Source of the DNA: Sanguibacter inulinus
Lineage (GTDB): Bacteria > Actinomycetota > Actinomycetes > Actinomycetales > Cellulomonadaceae
Assembly (NCBI RefSeq): GCF_013415325.1
Contig: NZ_JACBYE010000008.1
Location: 61,439-125,438 of the forward strand
Direction of reading: 5' to 3'
DNA length: 64,000 nucleotides
Every line of letters starts with the position of its first letter. The first letter of the stretch is position 1. Position numbers and translations under genes: made by a program. Below, piece by piece: positions 23,063 to 32,630 of the stretch. Below the pieces are notes generated by a model. It was not told the origin of the DNA. It saw nothing but the letters and a program-made list of their open reading frames with translations, and searched no databases.

Positions 23063-24888
23063 GCCTCGTCCTCTCGTCGGGTCGCCTCGCGCTGGTACGC
23101 GAGTGCGAGGTCTTGGAATCCTTCGTCTCGGGTCAGGAGCTCGGCCGCGGTACCGACGTCGACGACGCGACCAGACTCGAGGTGGGCCACCCTGTCGGCG
23201 AGCGAGACGCTCGACATGCGGTAGGCGACCATGACCACGGTCGTCCCTGCGCCGGCCCGCAGACCGGCGAGGATGGCCTGCTCGACCTCGGGGTCGACGG
23301 CCGAGGTCGCGTCGTCGAGCACCAGCAGGCTCGGTCGGCGCACGAGCGCCCGCGCGATCGCGACGCGCTGGCGCTGACCGCCGGAGAGGTTCGCGCCCCG
23401 CTCGCCGAGCGGTGCGTCGAGGCCACCGGGCAGCGCGCGGACCACGTCGGCGACACGAGCCAGCTCGAGGGCCTGCCACACCTCGTCGTCGGTGTAGGAC
23501 CCCTGGTCCCCCACGTCGGCGAGCGTGATGTTGCCGCGGATCGTGTCTTCGAAGATGAAGGTGGTCTGCGAGACGAAGGCGACGGCTCCGGTGACGGCCT
23601 CGGCCGTCAGCTCGCGGGCGTCGACGCCGTCGAGCAGGACGCGTCCGCTGCTGGGGTCGGAGAGCCGGCTGAGCAGCGAGACGAGGGTCGTCTTGCCCGA
23701 GCCCGTCGGTCCGACCACGGCGAGGGTCTCCCCAGGCTCGACCACGAGGTCGACGCCCTCGAGGATGGTGATCGGTCCGTTCGAGCCGGGGACCTGGACA
23801 CCGACGCCGTCCATGCGGACCTGGAGTCCTGCCGGCGCGCCGTCCGGGCCGGCGGCCCGCGCAGGCCGGGTCCTGGTGCCGACCGAGAGTGCGCCCGGTG
23901 CGTCGAGCACCTGCGCGATGCGGTCGTGGCCGACGAGCCCGCGCGGCAGCTCACCGAGGACCCAGCCGAAGGCTCGGACCGGGACCGCCATCATCGTCAG
24001 CAGGTAGGCCGCCGAGACCACCTGGCCCGTGTCGACGTACCCGCCCGAGACCCGCGAGGTACCCACGAGGAGCACGAGGAGGGTGCCGACCGAGGGCAGG
24101 AACTCGATGATCGGGTCGAAGGACGCCCGGACCTTGCCGACCTTGATGTTCGCGGCCCGCAGCTCGCCGGCCTTCTCGGCGAAGCGTGCCTCTTCGCGGT
24201 CTTCGGTGCCCAGTGCCTTGACGAGCAGCGCTGCCTCGAAGCTCTCGTGGGCGACGTCGGCCACCTCGGCGCGCAGCTGCTGCGCGCGGGTGATCGCCGG
24301 TGACATGTACTTCTGGAAGACGAGGTTGACCAAGACCGCGAGAGGCAGCACGACCAGGGCTGCGGCGGCCAGCCAGACGTCGATGCTCAGCAGCGCGACG
24401 GCGGCGATGACGATCATCACGCAGACACCGAGGGCGAAGGGCAGCGGCGTGAAGACCCCTGTGGCCGCCTCGACGTCCGAGCTGACGTTCGACAAGAGCT
24501 GCCCCGTGGGGTGCGCCCGGTGCCAGGACATCGGCAGCTCGAGGTACCGGCGGGTGACCGCGCGCCTGTGGTGGGCCTGCAGGTTGGACAGCCCGATGCC
24601 CGCGTAGATGCGGCGGGCCGCGACGCTCAGCGCGAGGCCGAGGCCGACGGCGGCGAGCACGAGGCCACCGATCCAGGCTCGGCCGGCCGGGCTCGACCCG
24701 TCGAGGGCCGGGACGACGATCGTGTCGGTGACCCGTCCGAGGACCTGGCTGATCGCGACGGTGAGTCCGCCGAAGAGCGCCGAGGCCCCGATGGCCCAGA
24801 AGTAGACGACGGGTTCGGTGCGCAGACCGCGACCGATGAGGACGGCAGAACGGCGTGTGCGTGAACCCGTGAGGGCGTGCGAGGTCAC
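23059..24888 (-). CDS. ABC exporter, degenerate-site half (membrane + ATPase domains)
   Basis: 609 residues from GTG at 24888, chosen because GGAAGGA lies 8 nt upstream; a GTG at 24927 is possible but lacks a ribosome site. Six membrane helices are followed by an ATPase domain with Walker A GPTGSGKTT, signature LSGGQ and Walker B LLVLDDATSAVD. The usual catalytic Glu after Walker B is Asp here, so this half should form the non-hydrolysing site and its partner the active one. It is translated together with the downstream half. Confidence 0.92.
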   Translation of the reverse strand: MTSHALTGSRTRRSAVLIGRGLRTEPVVYFWAIGASALFGGLTVAISQVLGRVTDTIVVPALDGSSPAGRAWIGGLVLAAVGLGLALSVAARRIYAGIGLSNLQAHHRRAVTRRYLELPMSWHRAHPTGQLLSNVSSDVEAATGVFTPLPFALGVCVMIVIAAVALLSIDVWLAAAALVVLPLAVLVNLVFQKYMSPAITRAQQLRAEVADVAHESFEAALLVKALGTEDREEARFAEKAGELRAANIKVGKVRASFDPIIEFLPSVGTLLVLLVGTSRVSGGYVDTGQVVSAAYLLTMMAVPVRAFGWVLGELPRGLVGHDRIAQVLDAPGALSVGTRTRPARAAGPDGAPAGLQVRMDGVGVQVPGSNGPITILEGVDLVVEPGETLAVVGPTGSGKTTLVSLLSRLSDPSSGRVLLDGVDARELTAEAVTGAVAFVSQTTFIFEDTIRGNITLADVGDQGSYTDDEVWQALELARVADVVRALPGGLDAPLGERGANLSGGQRQRVAIARALVRRPSLLVLDDATSAVDPEVEQAILAGLRAGAGTTVVMVAYRMSSVSLADRVAHLESGRVVDVGTAAELLTRDEGFQDLALAYQREATRREDEA

Positions 24889-24912
24889 GGAGAGGGTCCT
24901 TCCAGAGGGAGT

Positions 24913-24923
24913 GAACAATGTTC
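24913..24923. promoter_or_regulatory. Small inverted repeat upstream of the ABC exporter
   Basis: GAACA-A-TGTTC, an 11-bp interrupted palindrome 25-35 bp upstream of the exporter start, in the region expected to hold its promoter. A repressor site is possible but weakly supported. Confidence 0.3.
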
Positions 24924-25035
24924 TCACAAGCCACCGACACGGGCCCTGGCTGGTCGAGGGCTGTCACCGTCGCCACCTGCTGCGACGCGGGTCCACAGGC
25001 TGGCGCCGCAGCATGCCCGGCCGGGGGCGCCGTGC

Positions 25036-25041
25036 CAGGAT
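25036..25041 (+). promoter_or_regulatory. Putative leaderless -10 (CAGGAT)
   Basis: A -10-like hexamer 6 nt before the ATG of the TIGR03085 gene. It lacks the first T, so it is weaker than the others. Confidence 0.35.
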
Positions 25042-25047
25042 GGGGCC

Positions 25048-25692
25048 ATGACCCAGACCTGGAGCGCCACCGAGCGCGCGGACCTCGCCCAGACCCTGCT
25101 CGCAGCGGGCCCCGGAGCCCCGACGCTGTGCGCGGGCTGGCAGACGCAGCACCTCGCCGCGCACCTGGTGCTCCGCGACAGGACCCCGTGGCGGATGTCC
25201 CCAGGTCGGCTCGAGTCTGTCGCGGCGACGTCTGCCGACCCCCAGGGCTATGCCGCCCTGGTCGCGCAGGTCGCCGAGGGCCCCGGGCGCCTCAGCCCGG
25301 GGTATTGGTTCTCCGAGCAGATGAACCTGCTCGAGCTGTTCGTGCACTCCGAGGACGTCCGCCGCGCCGGACCTGACGGCGCGCGGTCGACCGAGATCGG
25401 CCCCGACTACGCGAAGGCGCTGTGGAAGCAGTTCCGGCTGTTCTCGAGGATGCTGCTCCGCCCGGCACCTGTCGGGGTCGTCCTCGTCGTGACCGACGGC
25501 CCGCGGGTCGTCGCGCGCAAGCCGCGGTCGGGGGCCGGCACCGTGGTCGTGACCGGAGAGCTGGCCGACGTGATCCTCTTCGCCTTCGGCCGCGGGACCA
25601 GCACAGACCTGACCTTCCAGGGGGACGACGCCGACGTCCGAGCGCTCCTCGCAAGGTTCCCCGGGCCGGGCGGAGCGTCGAGCCAAGCCTGA
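25048..25692 (+). CDS. TIGR03085 family (DinB/maleylpyruvate isomerase-like) protein
   Basis: 214 residues. The N-terminus (ERADLAQTLLAAGPGAPTLCAGW followed by TQHLAAHLVLRDRTPW) is typical of the actinobacterial TIGR03085 family, related to mycothiol-dependent maleylpyruvate isomerase and DinB-like four-helix metal-binding proteins. The metal-binding histidines of that fold have plausible counterparts in LAAHL and LFVHSEDVRR. The exact reaction is unknown; a mycothiol-dependent role fits an organism with mshC. It is followed immediately by a 7-bp tandem repeat. Confidence 0.85.
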   Translation: MTQTWSATERADLAQTLLAAGPGAPTLCAGWQTQHLAAHLVLRDRTPWRMSPGRLESVAATSADPQGYAALVAQVAEGPGRLSPGYWFSEQMNLLELFVHSEDVRRAGPDGARSTEIGPDYAKALWKQFRLFSRMLLRPAPVGVVLVVTDGPRVVARKPRSGAGTVVVTGELADVILFAFGRGTSTDLTFQGDDADVRALLARFPGPGGASSQA

Positions 25693-25755
25693 GCACGAAG
25701 CACGAAGCACGAAGCACTAAGCACTAAGCACTAAGCACTAAGCACTAAGCACTAA
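25693..25755. repeat. 7-bp minisatellite, nine copies
   Basis: Three copies of GCACGAA (25693-25713) followed by six copies of GCACTAA (25714-25755), beginning one base after the stop codon. Because seven is not a multiple of three, the GCACTAA block puts TAA in all three forward frames. It is a likely site of copy-number variation. Confidence 0.97.
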
Positions 25756-25788
25756 GCCAGGCTGCCACCTGCGGGAGGGCATCCTGGC
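25756..25788. terminator. Hairpin between convergent TIGR03085 gene and hisF
   Basis: GCCAGG-C-TGCC (25756-25766) pairs with GGCA-T-CCTGGC (25778-25788) with one internal mismatch and is followed by TT. It probably serves both convergent genes. Confidence 0.55.
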
Positions 25789-25824
25789 TTCGTCGTCTGG
25801 CGCCCCGTCACCGGGGCACCGCGG

Positions 25825-26598
25825 TCACAGGCGGACGGGGACCCCGTCCGCGGCCATGGCCTGCTTCACCTGGTCGATCGTCAGCCGACCGAAGTGGAAG
25901 ACGCTCGCTGCCAGCACGGCGTCGGCCCCGGCCTTCGCCGCCGCCGAGAAGTCTGCAGGGCTGCTCGCCCCGCCGCTCGCGATGAGCGGGACGCGCACCT
26001 CGGACCGCACCTGCGCGAACATCTCGAGGTCGTAGCCGTCGTAGGTACCGTCGGCGTCCATCGAGTTGAGCAAGATCTCGCCGGCACCGAGCGTCGCCGC
26101 GCGTGCGGCCCACTCGACGGCGTCGATGCCCGTTCCCTGCCTGCCGCCGTGCGTGGTCACCTCGTAGCCCGAGGCGGTCTCGACGCCGTCGCGGACGCGT
26201 CGTGCGTCGACCGAGAGCACGAGGACCTGGCTGCCGAACCTGTCGGCGATCTCGGAGATGAGCTCGGGACGCGCGATCGCCGCAGTGTTGACACCGACCT
26301 TGTCCGCTCCGGCGCGCAGCAGCCTGTCGACGTCCTCGACCGTGCGGACGCCGCCGCCGACGGTCAGCGGGATGAAGACCTGCTCGGCGGTCCGGCGGAC
26401 CACGTCGTAGGTGGTCTCGCGGTTGCCCGAGGACGCCGAGACGTCGAGGAAGGTCAGCTCGTCGGCACCAGCGGCGTCATAGGTCCGCGCGAGCTCGACA
26501 GGGTCACCGGCGTCGCGCAGGTTCTCGAAGTTGACACCCTTGACGACACGACCGGCGTCGACGTCGAGGCACGGGATGACGCGGACCGAGACAGACAT
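25825..26598 (-). CDS. hisF: Imidazole glycerol phosphate synthase cyclase subunit
   Basis: 257 residues. With HisH (not in the window) it makes imidazole glycerol phosphate and AICAR in histidine synthesis. The TIM barrel shows the catalytic Asp in RVIPCLDVD (Asp12), [19 protein letters not shown], and the second catalytic Asp in [13 protein letters not shown] at 26598 has a GGAG ribosome site. hisI lies 5 kb away on the same strand; the rest of the his operon is not here. Confidence 0.97.
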   Translation of the reverse strand: MSVSVRVIPCLDVDAGRVVKGVNFENLRDAGDPVELARTYDAAGADELTFLDVSASSGNRETTYDVVRRTAEQVFIPLTVGGGVRTVEDVDRLLRAGADKVGVNTAAIARPELISEIADRFGSQVLVLSVDARRVRDGVETASGYEVTTHGGRQGTGIDAVEWAARAATLGAGEILLNSMDADGTYDGYDLEMFAQVRSEVRVPLIASGGASSPADFSAAAKAGADAVLAASVFHFGRLTIDQVKQAMAADGVPVRL

Positions 26599-26654
26599 GC
26601 ACTCCTGCTTCCTGGGGACTCGTCCGGGCTCAGGGCCGCGGACAGCTCCCGCGG

Positions 26655-27572
26655 TCAGGCCGGAGGAGACACCGCGAGTATATCGACCACGTAGACGAGG
26701 GTCTCGGACGCGAGCTCGTTGCCGCTCGGGCCGAAGGCCAGGCCGGGCGGGACGACGAGCATGACCTCGCTGCCGACGGGCAGGTCGACAAGACCCTCGT
26801 CGAAGCCCTCGATCAGCTGGTCGGTGCCGAGCGTGACGGTCTGGGGCAGACGCCCCTCCCCCCACGTCGTGTCGAAGACCTCACCTGTCGACCACTTCAC
26901 GGCGACGAACTGGATGACGACCTGCTGGCCGCTCGCCACCTGCCCACCCGTGCCGCGGATGATCTGGCGCACGACAGGCTCGGCAGGCGGCTCGGTCCCC
27001 TCGGGGATGGTCACCGTGGGCACACCACCCTCACCGTGCTCGACGCTCGGCAGACCGGCCTCGGGGTCGCTGATGTCACCCGAGGCGCTCGTCGGCAAGA
27101 TGTCGATGGTCGAGACGAGAGGCGTGCCGTCGGTCGCTGCGGCGTACATGATGCGCGCCCCGACGGAGTGGCCCTCGAGGACCGTGTACAGCTCGGAGCC
27201 GATCGAGTCGGGGGTCATGAGGTAGGCGGCCGGCACAGACGCGAAGTCGTCCCGGACGACGCTGCCGTCGGTCCCGCTCACCGTGTACACGCGGAGCAGG
27301 ACGGGTCCTCCGTCGACCAACGGGTCACCGGCGCCTTCCCAGACGACCTCTTCGACGGGGTCCGAGAGTGTCAGCGGGGTCTGGAAGTCGAGCGTGGGGA
27401 CGGTGCCGCCGGTCCCGGTGACACCGATCGTCGGCTCGGCGGTCGGGACGGGTTCCGGGGCCTCGTCGTCGCCGGGTCCGCAGGCCGTGAGTGCGAGCAC
27501 GAGGGCGAGGGCCGGCGCCGCCCAGGCGGCACGGATCCTGGACGTGGAGCTGCGGCGGTGGTCTCGGGGCAT
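26655..27572 (-). CDS. FKBP-type peptidyl-prolyl isomerase lipoprotein
   Basis: 305 residues. A signal peptide ends in a lipobox (LALTAC-G, Cys about residue 36), so it should be a lipid-anchored extracytoplasmic protein. The C-terminal domain (about 195-305) is a recognisable FKBP fold, with [29 protein letters not shown] and a closing [10 protein letters not shown]. An earlier stretch (about 75-165) looks like a degenerate FKBP repeat. It lies directly after pafA, a position often held by such proteins in actinobacterial proteasome loci. TACGAT stands 6 nt before the ATG. Confidence 0.92.
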   Translation of the reverse strand: MPRDHRRSSTSRIRAAWAAPALALVLALTACGPGDDEAPEPVPTAEPTIGVTGTGGTVPTLDFQTPLTLSDPVEEVVWEGAGDPLVDGGPVLLRVYTVSGTDGSVVRDDFASVPAAYLMTPDSIGSELYTVLEGHSVGARIMYAAATDGTPLVSTIDILPTSASGDISDPEAGLPSVEHGEGGVPTVTIPEGTEPPAEPVVRQIIRGTGGQVASGQQVVIQFVAVKWSTGEVFDTTWGEGRLPQTVTLGTDQLIEGFDEGLVDLPVGSEVMLVVPPGLAFGPSGNELASETLVYVVDILAVSPPA

Positions 27573-27578
27573 CCCGCC

Positions 27579-27584
27579 ATCGTA
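27579..27584 (-). promoter_or_regulatory. Putative leaderless -10 of the FKBP gene
   Basis: TACGAT on the minus strand, 6 nt before the ATG at 27572. Confidence 0.5.
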
Positions 27585-27611
27585 TCGAGCGGTCGTGGAG
27601 GACTCGTGGAG

Positions 27612-27642
27612 CACGCCCGCCCAGACGGCTGCGGCGGGCGTG
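27612..27642 (-). terminator. pafA terminator
   Basis: CACGCCCGCC (27612-27621) pairs perfectly with GGCGGGCGTG (27633-27642), starting about 8 nt after the pafA stop. Confidence 0.7.
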
Positions 27643-27649
27643 GCTCCCC

Positions 27650-29017
27650 TCACATGCTCTCGATGAGCCTGTCGACCCTCTCGTCGACGCTCTGGAACGG
27701 GTCCTTGCACAGCACGGTGCGCTGCGCCTGGTCGTTGAGCTTGAGGTGCACCCAGTCGACCGTGTAGTCGCGCTTGGCCTCCTGGGCCTTGCGGACGAAC
27801 TCGCCGCGCAGCCTGGCCCGGGTGGTCTGCGGCGGGACGGCCGTCGACTCGAGCACCTCGACGTCGCTCGTCACACGCTCGACCAGCCCACGTGCGGCCA
27901 GCAGGTTGTACAGCCCCTCGGTGCGTGAGATGTCGTGGTACGCCAGGTCGAGCCGTGCGATGCGAGGATCGGTCAGCTCAAGAGAGTGCTTCTCCTGGTA
28001 GCGGCGGATCAGGCGGTGCTTGATCACCCAGTCGAGCTCGCGCTCGACGCTCGTGAGGTCACCCGACTGGAGCGCGAGCAGCCCGCGCTCCCAGAGGTCG
28101 AAGACCTTGCGGTCGGTCTCGGAGATCTCCCCCGACGCCTCGACGAAGTCGCGGACCCGCACCAGGTATTCCTGCTGGAGGTCGATCGCGGTGACGGTCC
28201 GGCCCGAGGCCAGCGTGACGGGCGCCTTGCCCGTCATGTCGTGGCTGATCTCACGGATGGCACGCATGGGGTTCTCGAGCGCCATGTCGCGCATCGGGAC
28301 ACCCGCCTCGATCATGCGCAGCACCATGTCGGTCGCGCCGACCTTGAGCATCGCCGTGGGCTCGGCCATCGTCGAGTCGCCGACGATCACGTGCAGGCGC
28401 CTGTACAGCTCGGCGTCGGCGTGCGGCTCGTCGCGCGTGTTGATGATCGGCCGCGACCGGGTGGTCGCGCTCGACACCGACTCCCAGATGTGGTCAGCAC
28501 GCTGGGACAGGCAGAAGGTCGCGCCGCCCGGGGTGGGGAGGATCTTGCCAGCGCCGGTGAGGACCTGCCGGGTGATGAGGAAGGGCACGAGGATGTCGGC
28601 CAGGCGCGTGAAGTCCCCCTGCCGGCGCACGAGGTAGTTCTCGTGGCAGCCGTAGGAGTTGCCTGCCGAGTCGGTGTTGTTCTTGAACAGGTGGATCGAG
28701 CCCGGGATGCCCTCGACCTCGAGGCGCTGCTGGGCGTCCGCCACGAGCCCTTCGAGGATGCGCTCCCCGCCGCGGTCGTAGGTGATGAGCTGGCGGATGT
28801 CGTCGCACTCGGCCGTCGCGTACTCGGGGTGCGAGCCGACGTCGAGGTACAGCCTGGACCCGTTGCGCAAGAACACGTTGGAGGACCGGCCCCAGGCGAC
28901 GACCTTGCGGAACAGGTAGCGCGCGACCTCGTCGGCGGAGAGCCCTTGCTGGCCCGCGGGCGCTGCGCAGGTGATGCCGTACTCGGTCTCGAGGCCGAAG
29001 ATCCGGCGGGTGCTCAT
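27650..29017 (-). CDS. pafA: Pup--protein ligase
   Basis: 455 residues. PafA uses ATP to join the C-terminal Glu of Pup to substrate lysines. It belongs to the carboxylate-amine ligase fold: the N-terminal GLETEYG with the metal-binding glutamates, [16 protein letters not shown], and [14 protein letters not shown] are all visible. ATG at 29017 has a GGAG site; the start overlaps the prcA stop by 4 nt. It is the paralogue of Dop, which lies three genes upstream. It is the last gene of the proteasome run before a hairpin. Confidence 0.97.
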   Translation of the reverse strand: MSTRRIFGLETEYGITCAAPAGQQGLSADEVARYLFRKVVAWGRSSNVFLRNGSRLYLDVGSHPEYATAECDDIRQLITYDRGGERILEGLVADAQQRLEVEGIPGSIHLFKNNTDSAGNSYGCHENYLVRRQGDFTRLADILVPFLITRQVLTGAGKILPTPGGATFCLSQRADHIWESVSSATTRSRPIINTRDEPHADAELYRRLHVIVGDSTMAEPTAMLKVGATDMVLRMIEAGVPMRDMALENPMRAIREISHDMTGKAPVTLASGRTVTAIDLQQEYLVRVRDFVEASGEISETDRKVFDLWERGLLALQSGDLTSVERELDWVIKHRLIRRYQEKHSLELTDPRIARLDLAYHDISRTEGLYNLLAARGLVERVTSDVEVLESTAVPPQTTRARLRGEFVRKAQEAKRDYTVDWVHLKLNDQAQRTVLCKDPFQSVDERVDRLIESM

Positions 29018-29799
29018 GCGGGGTCTCCTGAGGTGTCGGTCGTGGTAGTCGGTCCCGCCGGGTCGGAGGACTCGGGCCCAGCACCAGCCGGGCGTGACGG
29101 TTCGACCGCCAGGAGGTCGTCGAGCACGTCGCCCGAGAGCCTGCGGAAGGCACGGCGTGGTCGGCTGCGGTCGAGCACCGCGACCTCGAGGTGAGCAGCG
29201 GGGATCTCGCGTGCCTCGCCGTCGGGGGCAGCAGGACCGGCGAGCACCTCGCGCACGAGCACGAGGACCTCGGCCAGGGTCAGACCCGGGCGCCAGCGCT
29301 CGGTCATCGCCGTCCCGAGCTGCTCGGCCTGCCCGCCCATCACGACGAAGCCGTGCTCGTCGGACACCGACCCGTCGTAGGAGAGCCTGTAGATCTGGTC
29401 GTGCTCGGAGGTCGCCCCGACCTGGGCGACGACGATCTCGACCTCGAGGGGCTTCGACTCTGTCGTGAACACCGTGCCGAGCGTCTGGGCGTAGGCGTTG
29501 GCGAGGCCGCGGGCGTCGACGTCCGAGCGGTCGTAGGAATAGCCGCGCAGGTCTGCGTACCTGACACCGGCGACCCGCAGGTTCTCGAACTCGTTGTACT
29601 TGCCGACGGCCGCGAAGGCGATGCGGTCGTAGATCTCGGAGATCTTGTGCAGCGCGCGCGAGGGGTTCTCGGTCGCGAAGGCGATACCGCCCTCGTAGGC
29701 GGCGACGACGACAGACCTGCCGCGGGCGATGCCCTTGCGCGCGTAGTCGGCGCGGTCCTTCATCAGCTGCTCGGGCGAGACGTAGAACGGCATGCTCAT
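29014..29799 (-). CDS. prcA: Proteasome alpha subunit
   Basis: 261 residues. PrcA forms the outer rings of the 20S core. It starts [29 protein letters not shown], followed by the typical alpha-subunit core, and ends in a Pro/Thr/Asp-rich disordered tail. ATG at 29799 with AGGAG 7 nt upstream is preferred to the in-frame ATG two codons later. It overlaps prcB and pafA by 4 nt on either side, so the three are translationally coupled. Confidence 0.96.
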   Translation of the reverse strand: MSMPFYVSPEQLMKDRADYARKGIARGRSVVVAAYEGGIAFATENPSRALHKISEIYDRIAFAAVGKYNEFENLRVAGVRYADLRGYSYDRSDVDARGLANAYAQTLGTVFTTESKPLEVEIVVAQVGATSEHDQIYRLSYDGSVSDEHGFVVMGGQAEQLGTAMTERWRPGLTLAEVLVLVREVLAGPAAPDGEAREIPAAHLEVAVLDRSRPRRAFRRLSGDVLDDLLAVEPSRPAGAGPESSDPAGPTTTTDTSGDPA

Positions 29800-30653
29800 C
29801 GCAGGTCTCCTCCGAGCGATCCGTGGCGGGTGCGGGACGAGCGGGCCTGCCGGGTCCGCTCGAGCGAGATGTCGTCGACGACGCTCTCGAGCTCGTCGTC
29901 TGCCAGACGCAGATAGCCCGCCTCGCTGACCGTGGCGACCACGGGCCAGATCTGGCGGACCGCGTCGGGGCCGCCGGTCGCCGAGTCGTCGTCGGCGGCG
30001 TCGAAGAGCGCCTCGACGACCACCCGCACGGCGCCCTGGGCGTCGAGACCGGGTCGCCACAGCTTCTTGAGGGCACCCCGGGCGAAGACCGACCCCGACC
30101 CCACGCTGTGGTGGTCGAGCTCTTCGTACCGTCCGCCCGTGACGTCGTAGGAGAAGATGCGGCCGCGACGCGCGACGAGGTCAAAACCTGCGAAGAGCGG
30201 GACGACGGCGAGCCCCTGCATCGCGAGCCCGAGGTTGCCGCGGATCATGGTCGACAGGCGGTTCGCCTTGCCGTCGAGGGAGAGCAGCGTGCCCTCGATC
30301 TTCTCGTAGTGCTCGAGCTCGAGCTGGAACAGCCTGACGAGCTCGAGGGCGAGCCCGGCGGTCCCCGCGATCCCGACAGCCGAGTACTCGTCCGCAGGGA
30401 ACACCTTCTCGATCTCGCGGTGCGCGATCATCGAGCCGGCGGTCGCGCGGCGGTCCCCGGCCATGACGACGCCGCCGTCGAAGGACGCGGCGACGATGGT
30501 CGTGCCGTGCGGTGCTGGCGGCGCAGAGCCCGACGGGAGCGTGCGCGACGACGGCAGCAGCGAGGGGTCGTGCGCGGCGAGGAACTCGACGAAGGACGAG
30601 CTGCCCGGCGTCATGAACGAGCTCGGGAGCCGTGCAGGGTGCTCAGCCGTCAT
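29796..30653 (-). CDS. prcB: Proteasome beta subunit
   Basis: 285 residues. PrcB is the catalytic subunit of the 20S core. A propeptide of 50 residues ends at HG, and self-cleavage would expose Thr51 in GTTIVAASF as the nucleophile. AGDRRATAG and GIAGTAG with the expected Lys and Ser environment are present. It lies 6 nt after pup on the minus strand and overlaps prcA by 4 nt. Confidence 0.97.
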   Translation of the reverse strand: MTAEHPARLPSSFMTPGSSSFVEFLAAHDPSLLPSSRTLPSGSAPPAPHGTTIVAASFDGGVVMAGDRRATAGSMIAHREIEKVFPADEYSAVGIAGTAGLALELVRLFQLELEHYEKIEGTLLSLDGKANRLSTMIRGNLGLAMQGLAVVPLFAGFDLVARRGRIFSYDVTGGRYEELDHHSVGSGSVFARGALKKLWRPGLDAQGAVRVVVEALFDAADDDSATGGPDAVRQIWPVVATVSEAGYLRLADDELESVVDDISLERTRQARSSRTRHGSLGGDLR

Positions 30654-30659
30654 GGCGGG

Positions 30660-30851
30660 TCACTGCCCACCCTTCTGCACAAATCCACGGACGAAGGACT
30701 CGGCGTTCGTCTCGAGCACGTCGTCGATCTCGTCGAGCAGCGCGTCGACCTCGGCGTCGCGCGCCTGGGCCGCCGCGGGGGCTGGCGCCGGTGCTGCGTC
30801 GTTGGGCTCGCGGTCCTGCGGCGAGTGCTGCTGGCGTTCCTGGCCGGCCAT
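30660..30851 (-). CDS. pup: Prokaryotic ubiquitin-like protein Pup
   Basis: 63 residues, the usual size. The disordered N-terminal half is rich in Gln/Pro/Ala, the C-terminal half has the helical LLDEIDDVLETNAESFVRGFVQKGG stretch that binds the proteasomal ATPase, and the last residue is Gln (GGQ). The Gln form must be deamidated by Dop before ligation, in line with the dop gene next door. An AGGAGG-like site precedes the ATG. Confidence 0.97.
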   Translation of the reverse strand: MAGQERQQHSPQDREPNDAAPAPAPAAAQARDAEVDALLDEIDDVLETNAESFVRGFVQKGGQ

Positions 30852-30965
30852 GTGGTCCTCCTTGCCTGAGGTGCGTCACCCCGAGGGCGTCGACTGACTC
30901 CCATCTCACCACATCAGCGCGTCCGACGAGCGGCGAGTCCACAGGTGGCGTCGCAGGTCGGCGGC

Positions 30966-32573
30966 TCAGCCGAGCAGCGCGGCGAGGAACTCCTCGGCGT
31001 CGGGCCGCTCGGCGAACAGCCGGCCGACGTGCTGCTCGGTGCCGCGCCACGGGTCCATCATCGGGACACGCTGCAGGGACGGGGCCCCCGGCAGGTCGAA
31101 GATGACGGAGTCCCAGCTCGCCGCCGAGACCATCGCGGGGAAGCGCGCCATGACCTCTCCGCGGAAGTAGGCGCGGGTGTCCGTCGGCGGGTGCGCGACC
31201 GCGGCCGTCACGGACTCCTCCGTGACGAGGCGCTCGACTGCGCCCTTGGCGAGCAGACGGTGGTAGATGCTGCGCTCGGGGCGCACGTCCGACCACTGCA
31301 GGTCCATCGCGCGCAGCCGGGGGTGGTCCCAGGCGAGGTTGTCGCGTCGGCGCAGTCCCTCGAGCAGACGCAGCTTTGCGACCCACTCGACGTCGCGGGC
31401 GCACGACGCCCTGTCGGTCACGAGCCGGTCCAGGACGCTGCCCCAGCGGTCGAGGACGTCGTCGGTCACGGTGTCACCAGAGCCGATCGCCTCGACCCCC
31501 GCCCTCACCACCTCGAGGTAGGCGTCCTGGAGCGCGACGGCCGTCATCCGCCGGCCGTCCGCGAGCTCGAGCCCGTAGTCGAGCTCGAGGTCGCGGCTCA
31601 CCTGCGAGACCGCGGCGACGGGGTCGCGGAGGCGCAGCGCGGCGAGCGCGGCCTGCGCGCCGGGGATCTCGTCCAGGTGCTCGAGGACCCACAGGACAGC
31701 CGACGTCGTGCCGAGCTTGAGGTACGTCGCGGTCTCGAAGAGGTTCGCGTCTCCGATGATCAGGTGCAGACGGCGCCACCGGCTGCGGTCGGCGTGCGGC
31801 TCGTCGCGGGTGTTGACGATCGGGCGTCGCAGCGTCGTCTCGAGGCCGACCTCGGCCTCCATGTAGTCCGCGCGCTGCGACATCTGGAAGCCGGCCTCCT
31901 GGCCGACGGGTCCCAGCCCCACACGACCGGAGCCTGTGAACACCGTGCGCGTGACGAGGAAGGTGGTCAGCAGCTCGGTGATGATGCCGAAGGGGACCTG
32001 ACGGTCGACGAGGTAGTTCTCGTGGGTGCCGTAGCTCGCGCCCTTGCCGTCGACGTTGTTCTTGTACAGCTGGAGGTCGACCCCCATGTGCGCGGCGACC
32101 TCGCGGGCGGCGGCGACCATGACGCGCTCCCCCGCCACGTCCCAGCGCACGCCGTCGAGCGGGTTGGTGACCTCGGGCGAGGAGTACTCGGGGTGCGCGT
32201 GGTCGACGTACAGCCTGGCGCCGTTCGTGAGGATCGCGTTCGCTGCGCTCGGGTCGTCGTAGGCCTCGGTGGTCGGGCGCTCGATGCTCTGGACCTGGGC
32301 CTCGCCCGCGGTCGGGCCTGACGGCGCGGGGCGGCTGGGGTCGTCGGTGAGCAGCGACGGGTGCGCCGAGGCCCGGCGCACGTGGAAGCCCCGGGCGTCG
32401 AGCAAGGGGTCTTCGTCGTCGTAGTCCCACCGGGCCCTCGAGCGGGCCGAGGAGCTGATCGCCCTGTAGGCGGTCACCACCTGGCTCGACATGAGCATCG
32501 GGTTGGCCATCGGGTTGCCCTGCTGGAGGACGCCGTACTCGGTCTCGATCCCCATCACGCGTCGCACAGTCAC
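30966..32573 (-). CDS. dop: Pup deamidase/depupylase
   Basis: 535 residues, longer than PafA as expected. Dop converts the C-terminal Gln of Pup to Glu and removes Pup from tagged proteins. The GIETEYG motif, LYKNNVDGKGASYGTHENYL and [13 protein letters not shown] match the ligase fold, and residues about 16-100 contain the Dop-specific insertion (Dop loop region). GTG at 32573 is used; TAGGGT stands 7 nt upstream, so translation is probably leaderless. A second GTG two codons later is the alternative. It lies between arc and pup. Confidence 0.96.
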   Translation of the reverse strand: MTVRRVMGIETEYGVLQQGNPMANPMLMSSQVVTAYRAISSSARSRARWDYDDEDPLLDARGFHVRRASAHPSLLTDDPSRPAPSGPTAGEAQVQSIERPTTEAYDDPSAANAILTNGARLYVDHAHPEYSSPEVTNPLDGVRWDVAGERVMVAAAREVAAHMGVDLQLYKNNVDGKGASYGTHENYLVDRQVPFGIITELLTTFLVTRTVFTGSGRVGLGPVGQEAGFQMSQRADYMEAEVGLETTLRRPIVNTRDEPHADRSRWRRLHLIIGDANLFETATYLKLGTTSAVLWVLEHLDEIPGAQAALAALRLRDPVAAVSQVSRDLELDYGLELADGRRMTAVALQDAYLEVVRAGVEAIGSGDTVTDDVLDRWGSVLDRLVTDRASCARDVEWVAKLRLLEGLRRRDNLAWDHPRLRAMDLQWSDVRPERSIYHRLLAKGAVERLVTEESVTAAVAHPPTDTRAYFRGEVMARFPAMVSAASWDSVIFDLPGAPSLQRVPMMDPWRGTEQHVGRLFAERPDAEEFLAALLG

Positions 32574-32580
32574 GCGTCCA

Positions 32581-32586
32581 ACCCTA
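32581..32586 (-). promoter_or_regulatory. Putative leaderless -10 of dop
   Basis: TAGGGT on the minus strand, 7 nt before the dop GTG. Confidence 0.5.
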
Positions 32587-32630
32587 GCCCCGGCGCGCAG
32601 GTCAGGGGTGCCGGGACCAGGGTCGGCGCG

